A DNA stretch of 64,000 nucleotides. Origin: Bog-105 sp965277855. GTDB taxonomy: Bacteria > Acidobacteriota > Terriglobia > Bryobacterales > Bryobacteraceae. The stretch's first letter is position 1. Every line of letters starts with the position of its first letter. Where the stretch lies: the NCBI GenBank assembly GCA_965277855.1, contig OZ255847.1, positions 4,960,001 through 5,024,000 of the forward strand. Reading direction: 5' to 3'. Positions 8,385 to 16,159 of this stretch are shown one piece after another. A program made the position numbers and the translations under genes. Under the pieces are notes generated by a model. The model worked only from the letters and a program-made list of their open reading frames with translations, searched no databases and was not told where the DNA came from.

Positions 8385-9157
8385 CCACCGATACCGTCGA
8401 CGTGAAGGCTGACCTGACTGAAGGACTGACGGAGCTGCGCCTGCCCACTGTGAAACGGGTCTATGAGGAAGCAGCCCGTTTGGCGGAACGCGAAACGTTG
8501 AGTTATGAACGGTACCTGCTGGACCTGGTCACGCGGGAAACACACGACCGCCAACAGAAACGAATCCAACGGCTACTCCGCCAATCACGCATCCCGGCGG
8601 AAAAAGCTTTGTCCAACTTCAATCTCAAAAGATTGCCACCCAAAGTAGCGCTTCTCACGAAGTCGCTGATCGAAGGTGACGTGCTGGACCGGCGCGACAA
8701 CGTCCTGGCGTTTGGAAATCCTGGTAGCGGCAAGACCCGTCTGTTGTGTGCCATCGGCCAAGAACTGATTGCACGCGGCCGGCGCATGTACTTCACCACG
8801 GCGGCGTTGTTGGTTCAGGATCTGCTGGTTGCCAAACGAGATCTAAAGCTGAGCCGCCTCATCAAAAAGCTGGGACACTTTGAAGGACTGATCATCGATG
8901 ATCTCGGCTACGTACAGCAGAGTCGCGAGGAAATGGAAGTGCTCTTCACCCTGCTGGCCGAACGCTATGAGCGAGGCAGCGTTCTGATCTCGAGCAACCT
9001 GCCATTTTCTAAGTGGGAAGGCATCTTCAAAGACCCCATGACGACGGCCGCGGCGATCGACCGTCTTGTTCACCACTGCGTAATCCTCGAGTTGAACATC
9101 CCGAGTTATCGGGTTGAGCAGGCGAAGAAAGCGAAAGCCGAGGCGAGCGTCGAATAA
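8381..9157 (+). CDS. istB: IS21-family helper ATPase IstB
   Basis: A 258-residue AAA+ ATPase related to DnaC. Walker A is GNPGSGKTRLL near residue 110 and Walker B is LIIDDLGYV; a typical SSNLPFSKW segment follows. It assembles on target DNA and directs IstA to the insertion site. The length is normal and no inactivating change is seen. Confidence 0.95.
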   Translation: MTTDTVDVKADLTEGLTELRLPTVKRVYEEAARLAERETLSYERYLLDLVTRETHDRQQKRIQRLLRQSRIPAEKALSNFNLKRLPPKVALLTKSLIEGDVLDRRDNVLAFGNPGSGKTRLLCAIGQELIARGRRMYFTTAALLVQDLLVAKRDLKLSRLIKKLGHFEGLIIDDLGYVQQSREEMEVLFTLLAERYERGSVLISSNLPFSKWEGIFKDPMTTAAAIDRLVHHCVILELNIPSYRVEQAKKAKAEASVE

Positions 9158-9488
9158 TTTAATGGGGCTCTGCCCCAAACCCCGGGATTTATCGCTTTCG
9201 AGCAGGCATGCCTTGCAGACTGGGCGGCTCTTCGCCGCCCTCATCGTGCCCGCACCTGAGTAGGCGCTCGGGTTCCATCCCTGGAGAGCCCTATCCTCCT
9301 CTCAGGCATGACCAGCATAGCGTTTCCCTGTGCCTCGATGACTTTGCCTGGAAAAGTGACGCGCTAGGACGCTCTATAACGCAACGCCGGCGACCGGGTG
9401 CTATCACAGCATCCCCCAAAAAATCCTTGTCCCAGTCAGGCGGGAAAAATAGTTGTCCCCAACGTGAAAAAATACTTGACCCCGATCA

Positions 9489-9494
9489 GGTTGG
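9489..9494. repeat. IS21 target-site duplication, right copy
   Basis: GGTTGG directly follows the right-end CGATCA and matches the left copy at 6811-6816. Confidence 0.85.
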
Positions 9495-9544
9495 CGCGCG
9501 GCGCTCGTCAGGCTTAGGTGCCTTGACCGTAGGCAGAAAATCGC

Positions 9545-9768
9545 GAAAGTGCACGGGAGCCACTTTTCCCCGCGGACTTTTTGGGTCAGCTGGAAAAGTG
9601 TGCCGGAGCCACTTTTGCCCACCAACTTTCTCGGCGCGGTCGAAAGTGCACGGGAGCCACTTTTCCCCGCGGACTTTTTTGGGTCAGCCGGAAAAGTGCA
9701 TCGGAGTCACTCCAATTTTTCTCGGGCCCGGTCGAAAGTGACCTGGAACCACTTTTGACCGGGAACTT
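9545..9768. repeat. Tandem ~50-bp repeat array, copy 1
   Basis: Four to five imperfect units of about 42-50 bp share GTGCACGGGAGCCACTTTTC, then CCCGCGGACTTTTTTGGGTC and end in GGAAAA or CGAAA. The same family recurs 34 kb away at 44135-44322 in four units, in the same orientation. The array lies just outside the right end of the IS21 element. It resembles the multiple transposase-binding sites at IS ends, so it could be the end of another, lost transposon, but the unit is longer than usual. No gene is seen in it. Confidence 0.75.
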
Positions 9769-9787
9769 TGTCCAAGTCGTAAACCTG

Positions 9788-9837
9788 GAAGCGATGTTGC
9801 AAGCGTATATATGAAGCTATGTTGCAAGCTTATATAT
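9788..9837. repeat. 25-bp tandem duplication
   Basis: Two adjacent units, 9788-9812 and 9813-9837, read GAAGCKATGTTGCAAGCKTA followed by TATAT, and differ at two positions only. Similar TATATA-containing tracts (ACGCCTATATA) occur at about 10234-10263. They may be regulator sites or simple slippage products. Confidence 0.7.
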
Positions 9838-9861
9838 GGATAGGAGCGCTGGTGCGCCTTT

Positions 9862-10080
9862 CTAGAGAAGAACTACGACGTCTTCCGTTCGGTCAGCTGT
9901 GTCCGTTACAACCGAAGTCCGCGGGATTTGCAGGAGGAGAACTGTTAGTTCATCGGCGAGACGGAGATTCCGAATCAGTTGGTCGTGATCGGATCGCCGC
10001 CAAGTCTGTCCAATGCGTTCTTCCGAGAGCACACCGATCCATTTCCGGTTCACGAGGCTGGATGTGGGTTCTTGAGACAT
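9862..10080 (-). CDS. Doubtful small protein
   Basis: A 72-residue frame starting MSQEPTSSLVNRKWIGVLSE. Its composition looks protein-like, and it has the same direction as neighbouring small genes, but there is no good ribosome binding site and no leader repeat upstream. It may be a remnant. No family is recognised. Confidence 0.3.
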   Translation of the reverse strand: MSQEPTSSLVNRKWIGVLSEERIGQTWRRSDHDQLIRNLRLADELTVLLLQIPRTSVVTDTADRTEDVVVLL

Positions 10081-10334
10081 ATATGCGCCAGGGAGACCGG
10101 CACCTGCAATCACCTGTCTCCTTTATACTTAACGCGTTGTCATTGCTCAGTCAAACTGAAGCATATGTCATGATCGGGCCGCCGCTGCATTCGTTCCCCT
10201 GCGGCAACGTGTCGCGGAGGTAGCGACCCGATCTACGCCTATATATCTACACGCCTATATAAGGATGCAGCGATTCCACGAATCGGATATAGAAGGCGTG
10301 TCCGCTGAAAACTCTTTGGCCGGGACACTCCTGG

Positions 10335-10554
10335 TCAAAGTAAGAACAACCACAGCAAGAACCCGACAAGGAGCAGAGCAACGACGATCCGAGGTATCGA
10401 GTAGATCTTGGGTACTTTGTACTTCCGAGCAGAATGCCTGCGTCTGGTCAGCTGCCTTGCTATGTTGAAGCTTCCTATACAACGGCTCGATCTCGGTATC
10501 GAGAACGTGCCGAAGCCACAGCTCGGCTGGTGTGTTTATAGTGCTGGTGTTCAT
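10335..10554 (-). pseudogene. Small tail-anchored membrane protein gene with a frameshift
   Basis: The gene starts at the ATG at 10554 after AGGAGT and reads MNTSTINTPAELWLRHVLDT, a charged soluble part. Near 10428 the frame changes by one base. The continued sequence in the other frame is RKYKVPKIYSIPRIVVALLL followed by a hydrophobic stretch and a stop at 10335, a typical single C-terminal membrane anchor. The original product was about 72 residues. A one-base insertion in the sequence (TGCTCGG) would explain it. It lies behind leader repeat B. The function is unknown. Confidence 0.55.
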
Positions 10555-10665
10555 GGACGTTACTCCTGAAGAAAGGTTGTGTTTGGGAATACAGCGGGAA
10601 GGCCGGAACAAATGGTTCCAGCCTGCTCGTTCGTGACAGGATCGATAGCCGCATCGGCGACTTCT

Positions 10666-10716
10666 AGGACGGGTTTGTGGAACCGTCGATCCAGGATTTT
10701 GAGCAGACCCCGAACT
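10666..10716 (-). repeat. Dispersed 5'-leader repeat, copy B
   Basis: On the plus strand it reads AGGACGGGTTTGTGGAACCG then TCGATCCAGGATTTTGAGCA and ends CCCCGAACTG, nearly the same as copies A and C. A small hairpin (GCCG/CGGC at 10648-10658) lies next to it toward the gene, in the place where copies A and C have different but also self-complementary sequences. It is 112 bases upstream of the start codon at 10554. Confidence 0.75.
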
Positions 10717-10748
10717 GAAGTCAGACATTCTGAGACGGTCAGATAGGA

Positions 10749-11012
10749 CTATGCTGCGGCTTCGGCTGCCGCAGCAACGGTTCTCGTCCGAACACCTTGC
10801 TTGGTCAGCCACTGAGCGAAGCCAGTGACACTGCGGCTGAAGACTAGGAAACCATCGTGGTGGTCTTCGAATCGGTAGCGATTTACGGCAAGCACATTAC
10901 GAACATACTCACGATTGCCTGGCGGGAGTGTAATTAGAAACCAACGGGGACCGAAAGCATAAACTGGTTCTCCTTTACGGACAACTTTCTCGTCTGCAGA
11001 CAACCAGGACAC
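10749..11012 (-). CDS. Small protein of unknown function
   Basis: The 87-residue product (from a GTG at 11012) is basic with an alternating beta-like pattern (GPRWFLITLPPGNREYVRNV) and an Ala-rich C terminus. It follows ssb directly on the minus strand and is probably cotranscribed. The start is uncertain because the GTG lies inside an inverted repeat and no ATG is available. No family is recognised. Confidence 0.55.
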   Translation of the reverse strand: MSWLSADEKVVRKGEPVYAFGPRWFLITLPPGNREYVRNVLAVNRYRFEDHHDGFLVFSRSVTGFAQWLTKQGVRTRTVAAAAEAAA

Positions 11013-11034
11013 AGACAGGTGCGCCTGTGTCCTG
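11005..11034. promoter_or_regulatory. Perfect inverted repeat between ssb and the next gene
   Basis: Arms CAGGACACAG and CTGTGTCCTG (10 bp each) enclose 10 bases. The left arm contains the probable GTG start of the downstream gene, so an RNA hairpin here could limit translation or act as an attenuator. There is no T-run, so it is not a standard terminator. Confidence 0.55.
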
Positions 11035-11054
11035 TTGCCGGCTCATTCACCTGG

Positions 11055-11459
11055 CTAGCGTCGAGCTGCCCGGGTGGGAGCAGACTCGGGGCGGCCGGGA
11101 GGCGGGGCCGCTATCGAAGTCTTTTCTTTGTTGCCGCCCAGCAGAACGATCTCATCTGAGATCACTTCGCTCGTGAACACTCGACGTCCGTCTTTGTCCT
11201 CGTACGACCGGTTTTGCAACCGGCCTTCAAGATAAACTTGCTGGCCCTTGGTCAGATAGCACGCCAGATTCTCGCTGCGCCACAGGACCACATTGGTCCA
11301 ATTGGTTTCTTCCTTCCATTCGTCGGAAGACTGATCTTTCCAACTATGTGTCGTCGCTACCGAGAACTTGGTAACGGCGATCCCGTTCGGGGTGAAATTG
11401 GTCTCAGCATCTCGACCTAAATGCCCGACTAGGATGACCTTGTTTACGCTGCGTAACAT
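11055..11459 (-). CDS. ssb: Single-stranded DNA-binding protein lacking the acidic tip
   Basis: The ATG at 11459 (AGGAGT seven bases before) gives a 134-residue OB-fold protein: RSVNKVILVGHLGRDAETN at the start, WKEETNWTNVVLW and YLTKGQQVYLEGRLQ in the core. It ends in a short Pro/Arg-rich tail and lacks the DDDIPF-type C-terminal tip used to recruit partner proteins. The second ssb in this window (22832-23305) keeps that tip. It probably coats the transferred single strand or helps replication of the element. Leader repeat C lies 41 bases upstream. Confidence 0.92.
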   Translation of the reverse strand: MLRSVNKVILVGHLGRDAETNFTPNGIAVTKFSVATTHSWKDQSSDEWKEETNWTNVVLWRSENLACYLTKGQQVYLEGRLQNRSYEDKDGRRVFTSEVISDEIVLLGGNKEKTSIAAPPPGRPESAPTRAARR

Positions 11460-11499
11460 GAAAACTCCTAAAAGAGAAGTAGCCCGCATCACCGGGCGT

Positions 11500-11553
11500 A
11501 GGACGGGTTTGTGGAACTGTCGATCCAGGGTTTGAGACAGATCCCCGAACTGC
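11500..11553 (-). repeat. Dispersed 5'-leader repeat, copy C (upstream of ssb)
   Basis: It contains AGGACGGGTTTGTGGAACTG and CGATCCAGGGTTTGAGACAG and ends CCCCGAACTGC. A hairpin GCCCG/CGGGC (11482-11497) sits between the repeat and the ribosome binding site of ssb, matching hairpins of different sequence at copies A and B. Confidence 0.78.
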
Positions 11554-11662
11554 TTTTGTGGAAAGAAGAAGCGCTGGTTCGACTCCGTCTGCGGATCGAA
11601 CGAACCCAGGCACGGCCCTGCCCTGGCACCGTGCAGCGCGGGAAATTCAGTCGGAGAAAGTC

Positions 11663-11818
11663 TTAGCTCCGTTCGCAGTCGCGCAGCAACCGCGCGGCGC
11701 CGTCTTTACTCTGGACCGCGGCGCTCAAAACGGCGCACACGCTGGCACCGAATTCGTGGCGGGCGGGGTGATCCGAATGTCCGACTTCTGACAGCCGGAT
11801 TGCGTCCTCGATTAATCG
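11663..11818 (-). pseudogene. Possible remnant coding segment behind the 11812-12243 gene
   Basis: One minus-strand frame reads LIEDAIRLSEVGHSDHPARH and then FGASVCAVLSAAVQSKDGAA to a stop at 11663. The composition looks like a real helical protein, but there is no start codon in that frame after the upstream gene's stop. It may be a frameshifted C-terminal extension of that gene or a remnant. Confidence is low. Confidence 0.3.
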
Positions 11819-12243
11819 CCGTTGATGGCAAGAGAGATGGGGTCGTCACTCCGGGGGAGCAGCGCATGGATAAGGTCAGGATGCACGCTACTCAATTGGT
11901 AGATGCTGTTTTGTGTGACGGCTAGGTCTCCATCCGCGGTCCGCAGTATCATTTCGAGCGGGCTCGTGGCGATGGCCGTTCCGTTCGGGAACTTCGGATG
12001 GCCGAAGGCCTGCCCAATCAAAATGACCGCACCGGAATGTCGCTCAAAAGGAGAACGCCGTATTGTCCAGTTGCCGAGCCGGCAGACTCGGCTCGGATCG
12101 GCATCCAGCAACTCACACAATACGGTGGCCCGTCTGGATAACTCCGCTTCGAGCGGCGCGGAAGCCGGCTTATCGGATGCAGCTCCCGGTTGTTCACAGA
12201 GCTTAACAAGAGCATCGTCAGGCAGTGAAGCGTAATCACTCAC
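11812..12243 (-). CDS. Protein of unknown function
   Basis: A 143-residue protein from a GTG at 12243 with AAGGAG seven bases upstream. The N-terminal half is helical (residues 5-45); the C-terminal half contains a beta-rich stretch (SGAVILIGQAFGHPKF) and ILRTADGDLAVTQNSIYQL. No known domain is recognised. Leader repeat D lies 32 bases before the start. Confidence 0.6.
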   Translation of the reverse strand: MSDYASLPDDALVKLCEQPGAASDKPASAPLEAELSRRATVLCELLDADPSRVCRLGNWTIRRSPFERHSGAVILIGQAFGHPKFPNGTAIATSPLEMILRTADGDLAVTQNSIYQLSSVHPDLIHALLPRSDDPISLAINGD

Positions 12244-12274
12244 GATGAATCTCCTTCAGTGGAATACTTGCCTG

Positions 12275-12320
12275 CGTGGTGAAGCGGCGATCCAGGGTTT
12301 TGGAGAGTACCCCGAACTGC
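12275..12320 (-). repeat. Dispersed 5'-leader repeat, copy D
   Basis: This copy has the second subtype, starting CGTGGTGAAGCGGCGATCCA and continuing GGGTTTTGGAGAGTACCCCG. It shares GCGGCGATCCAG and CCCCGAACTGC with copy E, while copies A-C have GGAACCGTCGATCCAGG. It lies 32 bases upstream of the start at 12243. Confidence 0.72.
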
Positions 12321-12521
12321 AAAGAGAAAAGAAGTCCTGATCGTCTCCTCCCGAAAAAAGGGAGCGGCAAACTTTCGGGATGCCGCTCATAGAGGAACAA
12401 CCAGGAGAAGGATCGGTGTGTTGACTCGTCTGTGGATCGAAAGAACCCAGTCACGGTTCAGGGCTGGCACCGCGCAGCGCAAGAACTGGTAGTCGGGAAG
12501 ACAGGAACTCGGGCAAACTGG

Positions 12522-12692
12522 TTACGAATAAACTCCGCTGCAGCGGAGCACTCGCAACGGGAAGACATGTCCATCGGGATAAACTTCGAATGCCCACAGC
12601 GAGTCGTCGAAAGCGACCAGCACAAAGGCAACGGCAGCCAGGCAGGTGGTCGCCCACCGTCGGACTTCGCGTACAGATTCAAATTGACGCAT
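12522..12692 (-). CDS. Very small protein with one hydrophobic segment
   Basis: A 56-residue frame with a near-perfect AAAGGAGG site seven bases before the ATG at 12692. The product is MRQFESVREVRRWATTCLAA followed by VAFVLVAFDD, then a short polar part. The hydrophobic stretch (residues 14-27) suggests a membrane anchor or a signal peptide. The strong ribosome binding site is the main support. No family is recognised. Confidence 0.55.
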   Translation of the reverse strand: MRQFESVREVRRWATTCLAAVAFVLVAFDDSLWAFEVYPDGHVFPLRVLRCSGVYS

Positions 12693-12858
12693 GATCAGCC
12701 TCCTTTCAAGCTGCTGGGTCAGAGCAAATCAGAATCGGAAGAAGTGAACGGGAGCCGCAATCGGGATGCGGTTAGAGTGAGGAAGAAGCCGCGCCGACTG
12801 GCAAGACGAAAGCACGCATGCGTTCGTCGATGCGTACGTGCTCGATTCTGAAATAGTT

Positions 12859-13056
12859 TTACGCACAAATGCGAGATCGAAGGAGCGGCATACTCGGTAC
12901 ACTCCGTGCCGGCTTCCGAACCGGGAGCAGCAGGGCACTCCGCTTGTCGATCATCTCGTCGTGCGACTCCCGGTTCAGGCGAGTAGCAATTTCGATCGCG
13001 ACCTCGTCGGCACGTTGCATCCGACGAATGATACTGGCGTTGCTTCCGGTGAACAT
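12859..13056 (-). CDS. Small basic protein of unknown function
   Basis: A 65-residue frame starting at 13056 after AAGGAGA, with leader repeat E 32 bases further upstream. The product is helical and rich in Arg (IIRRMQRADEVAIEIATRLN), compatible with nucleic-acid binding. No family is recognised. The C-terminal half looks less ordered and could result from a frameshift. Confidence 0.5.
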   Translation of the reverse strand: MFTGSNASIIRRMQRADEVAIEIATRLNRESHDEMIDKRSALLLPVRKPARSVPSMPLLRSRICA

Positions 13057-13087
13057 AGTGGAAGTCTCCTTGTGTGTTAAGTTGTGC

Positions 13088-13136
13088 CTGCGTGGTGAAG
13101 CGGCGATCCAGAGTTTTCAGCAGAACCCCGAACTGC
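13088..13136 (-). repeat. Dispersed 5'-leader repeat, copy E
   Basis: It reads TGCGTGGTGAAGCGGCGATC on the plus strand and ends ACCCCGAACTGC, close to copy D. It is 32 bases upstream of the start codon at 13056. Short degenerate copies of the GYGATCCAGAG core also occur near 13650 and 14501. Confidence 0.72.
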
Positions 13137-13869
13137 GGAAAGTCAGAACACGCCCGGTCCTGACTCATGTGGTTCAAGACAGAGGCCGCGCGAAGATGGA
13201 AGCGACAAGGTCTTGATAAGGTTGTGGCGCCGAGAAGCACCCCAACACCGGACCGCTCAGAAGCGAGAACCGGTCAGCGCCAGAACAAAGCCGGGTCACA
13301 GACTAAGTTCCGAGCGCGCGCAGGAAACTCTATCGAAGATTTGTCGAGCGGGCGAGAGCGTGGCAATTGCTCCGTTACCTGCAAACTTGCGGACATCGTC
13401 AATGCCAAAAGCTGCCGGTCTGGTGCGACCGCATTCGGAGGGATTGCTCCTGCATCTCTGGATCTCGCGAAACGTGCAGCGACGGTTCTGAGCTCGCAGT
13501 GTGCCGGGCTCCCGCCGATCCAGAGCTGTGAAACTACCGATACCTTCAGCGGCTCCGGTGATCATGGAGCGCCGCGCACTCGCATGCAACCCGAGTGGGG
13601 TTCGTAATTCCATCCCATCTGGGTACACGTAGGTTTAAAATTGCGAAGGTGGTGATCCAGAGTCGTGCCGGAGTCATGAATGACAACAGCTACTGTCCTG
13701 CTATCCAGGAGCCGCAATAAGGGAAAGGCGAAGACGACAACTGCCAGGTCTAGATACTGGTCAGGCGAAGACGTACGCCCCCACCGCACGATCGCCCGGT
13801 ACGACAACCTGAATGTGTAAACACCGATTCGTGCGTTCTGCCGCGAGCGAACCAGGTCCGTGGCGAGCA
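13137..13869. other. Stretch without a supported gene
   Basis: Several open frames exist on both strands but none combines a ribosome binding site with protein-like composition. A minus-strand frame near 13562-13885 contains a hydrophobic stretch (QYLDLAVVVFAFPLLRLL), so a decayed small membrane protein gene is possible. A degenerate leader-repeat core lies near 13650. Confidence 0.4.
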
Positions 13870-14720
13870 ACTCACCGAGGTGCAAATGCCATCGACGCGA
13901 GTCGGTGGCATTTGCGCCGGGTTGCGAGCAAGATCGATCGCCGGGAGGGAATGTACGTCAACCTAGATGTGGTCACCATCAGTGAACGAACGAATCCTTG
14001 CCGAGGAAACCACCCAGGGCTAACGTGTCGACGTGAGTCGGTGCATTCTGCCCGGACTGATGAACGAGAGATCACCGGAGCGGATGTACATCAATCCGGC
14101 AGAGTCCCTACTACCCACGTGTGATCGCGCCGACGTCAGTCGGTGCGATCAGGACCCGCATTGTGAACGAGAGAAAACGACAGACACGGAGTACTGGTAT
14201 CGCGGAAAGAGAAACCCGCGCAACACGGAGCATGTTGCCGAGCGCCTACTGGTGAGCTAGCCAATCCCAGGACTGTGACTGATGCATGCGCCGAGCGTCA
14301 AGCGAGACGCGATGCAAACTGCCATACCTCGCCCGTCCGATACACCCGCGTGAGTGAGGCAGAGGACGACGCGCTAGCGTCGGCCGCGACCGAACGAGCC
14401 GCGGAGAGTGCACGACCCGGGATCACACGATCCGAGAAGCAAAGCCGGTCACGCGAACCCTGGTCCTGGTAGCGCACGGAGCAAGCATCGCCTGAGCGAT
14501 GCGGTGATCCAGAGAGCGCGCAGCGTGATTCATTCCTTGGACGCAGAAGCCTGCACCCTGCACCGACCCGAGCGGAGCGAGGCGCGGTGCGAATCACGAC
14601 GCACAGGCAGCGAGCTTACGCGCGTGAGTGAAGGAGAGGACGACGCGCTAGCGTCGGCCGCGACCGAACAAGCGCATTTATTCATCGAGGGCCGAGAAGA
14701 GTGGCAGGACGGGGGAGTGT
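13870..14720 (+). ncRNA. Candidate large structured non-coding RNA (repeated hairpins)
   Basis: About 850 GC-rich bases hold many strong hairpins and no supported gene. Three copies of a hairpin share the inner stem CGAC/GTCG with loops GCGA (13897-13900), GTGA (14033-14036) and GTCA (14135-14138). Their outer stems differ completely in sequence yet stay paired: 15 bp at 13882-13915 and 13 bp at 14122-14151. A 52-base unit occurs twice (14348-14399 and 14622-14673, 49 of 52 identical), each with CGACGC-GCTA-GCGTCG. Other stems are GCATCGC-CTGA-GCGATGC (14485-14502) and GCGTC/GACGC (14295-14310). Two loops fit GNRA if the plus strand is transcribed; the minus strand would not give GNRA. The region resembles large ornate phage/element RNAs in style, but I cannot assign a family. 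It could also be a cluster of DNA-level binding sites. Confidence 0.5.
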
Positions 14721-14810
14721 AGTCAACTCGGAAGTCACGCAGAATCAAGTGATTACAAATATGCAAACTATGAATAAAAACCGCAACGTCACCGCAAAGA
14801 CATTCCAGTG

Positions 14811-15617
14811 TCATGCAGTCGCTAAGAGTGGGTCTTTTTGTCGCGGTGCAGGCAGGAACTCGAGCGCGTAACTTAAGGCCAGTTCCATCTTTTGGGTCGT
14901 TATTCTAACGCGCGTGTTCCATGGGTCTTCTTGGAATTCTGGCAGAAGACAGATGCATACGTTCATCCAAACGGTATCGCTGAACTTGTTATAGAGGTAG
15001 TTCGCGATGTGAATGTGCGGTGTGATGTATAGCAACATTCTTAGATAGTGTTCGTGCTGTAGCTTTGCGCCAATCTCCTCGTACCTGGTTTTGGTTTTCA
15101 GCACACGTTCAAACTCGATTGCGAGCGGTACTTCCCGATCTCCAACTTTCATTACTGCTATACCGTCGTAGTCCTTTACGTATCTCTCAGTCGTAAGATC
15201 GTTCCTGGAACAGATCTCCGTAACGGGAATCCATCGGAGCAAATGTCCTGAGCGGCGCAAAGCCAAATGGATTTCATTGATCGTCAGAGCGTGATAACAT
15301 CCTTGCAAAGTATTTTCAAATCCAGTGCGGCCGCCATAAAACTCTCCACCGATCAGCAGCGTTTGGATGCATGCTTCTGTCGGGCAGTAGATTACCTTAC
15401 GCATTCCTGCAACTTCGGCCTGAACCATAAGTAGCTGGTTCTTGACGAGCCGGTTCAGGCGATTAGAGAAGGCCCTTCGAGATGTCGCCTCGGGTTGCGT
15501 AAGTTCAAATAGTTGGTCCGCCGTGATAAACCCTGATCGAAATACGGCTCGCAAGATCGGCCAGTCTCGGTCGCGGCTGAGCCCAATCGTTCCTTTTCCG
15601 TACCTCACCGCAATCAT
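14811..15617 (-). CDS. Replication-relaxation-like winged-helix protein
   Basis: The 268-residue protein begins with a winged-helix part, RDWPILRAVFRSGFITADQL (residues 17-36), the typical opening of the replication-relaxation family found on conjugative elements and plasmids. The second half (YDGIAVMKVGDREVPLAIEF) has the beta/alpha pattern with conserved acids seen in the C-terminal domain of this family. Family members are linked to plasmid replication or relaxosome formation next to coupling-protein genes, as here. The start overlaps the upstream stop (ATGA). Confidence 0.65.
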   Translation of the reverse strand: MIAVRYGKGTIGLSRDRDWPILRAVFRSGFITADQLFELTQPEATSRRAFSNRLNRLVKNQLLMVQAEVAGMRKVIYCPTEACIQTLLIGGEFYGGRTGFENTLQGCYHALTINEIHLALRRSGHLLRWIPVTEICSRNDLTTERYVKDYDGIAVMKVGDREVPLAIEFERVLKTKTRYEEIGAKLQHEHYLRMLLYITPHIHIANYLYNKFSDTVWMNVCICLLPEFQEDPWNTRVRITTQKMELALSYALEFLPAPRQKDPLLATA

Positions 15618-16156
15618 TCTCCCGAAAGAATAAGGCTACCCGACCAGAACTGCTTTGTTGACTGGGCATAGAAGATACCGATTGACGATTGGATCCAGGA
15701 ATACTTCGGCATTAGGACCAGCGCTTCCTGCTCTACGCTACCTCTAACTTTTCCCTCACTGATTGAGATCACCTGAACGTCTCGACTACACCAACTCTCA
15801 GATCGGAAGTCTATCCTTCCCAGCCGCGATGTCGCTAGCCGGAACAAGTAAAAGGCAGGCACCTCCGGTGTCGGAAGTTTGCGTTGACACAACATTTGCA
15901 CCCAGCCGCGGGAGCATATGGCGGGTTCGTCACATTCCCAAACCTTGTTAAGCGATCGTTGTGCGAGATGCGGATCAAACATGCTGGCGGAGTTCCACCG
16001 TACTTTTCCGCCAGCCTTCCAGCGGTAGCTGAGTGTTTCTTTCACTCTTAATCCGGTGGTGTTGAAGAATGCGATTCGGTCGGTCCCGGCGGACGAAGAA
16101 ACCGTTCGCCGGCGGATTTCCCAAATGCTGCCAAAGTCCATCAATGTCACCAACAC
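15614..16156 (-). CDS. Protein of unknown function in the coupling-protein operon
   Basis: The 180-residue product is overlapped at its end by the start of the replication-relaxation gene and begins four bases after the stop of the coiled-coil membrane protein gene. This packing supports it as real. It has Trp and Cys residues scattered through a mixed alpha/beta sequence and no recognised domain. An internal ATG (residue 6) could be the true start. It may be a relaxosome accessory factor, by position only. Confidence 0.55.
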   Translation of the reverse strand: MLVTLMDFGSIWEIRRRTVSSSAGTDRIAFFNTTGLRVKETLSYRWKAGGKVRWNSASMFDPHLAQRSLNKVWECDEPAICSRGWVQMLCQRKLPTPEVPAFYLFRLATSRLGRIDFRSESWCSRDVQVISISEGKVRGSVEQEALVLMPKYSWIQSSIGIFYAQSTKQFWSGSLILSGE

Positions 16157-16159
16157 AGC

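Larger units (their letters stand above)
6817..9488 (+). mobile_element. Complete IS21-family insertion sequence
   Basis: The element is 2672 bp, flanked by a perfect GGTTGG duplication. Its ends are inverted repeats beginning TGATCGCGGACAA on the left and TGATCGGGGTCAA on the right. Each end contains further copies of GGGGACAA-type sites spaced about 22 bp, the multiple transposase-binding sites characteristic of IS21. It encodes IstA and IstB on the plus strand. The 330 bases after istB contain no gene beyond the right-end sites. With intact ends, intact genes and an exact duplication it is probably a recent insertion. Confidence 0.92.

Noticed and set aside
5746..13136. Integron cassette array with attC sites
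   Set aside because: Small genes separated by related repeats suggested cassettes, but GTTRRRY/RYYYAAC core sites and an integron integrase are absent, and the repeats lie in leaders at variable distance.
12719..13240. 173-codon open frame on the minus strand
   Set aside because: It runs through leader repeat E and overlaps a small gene with a better ribosome binding site; the composition is not protein-like.
13870..14720. CRISPR array
   Set aside because: The repeats are few, differ in outer sequence, and are not separated by regular unique spacers; no cas gene is present.
14811..15617. Relaxase of the conjugative element
   Set aside because: No HUH or other relaxase motif is present; the sequence fits the replication-relaxation family. 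No other relaxase candidate was found in the window.
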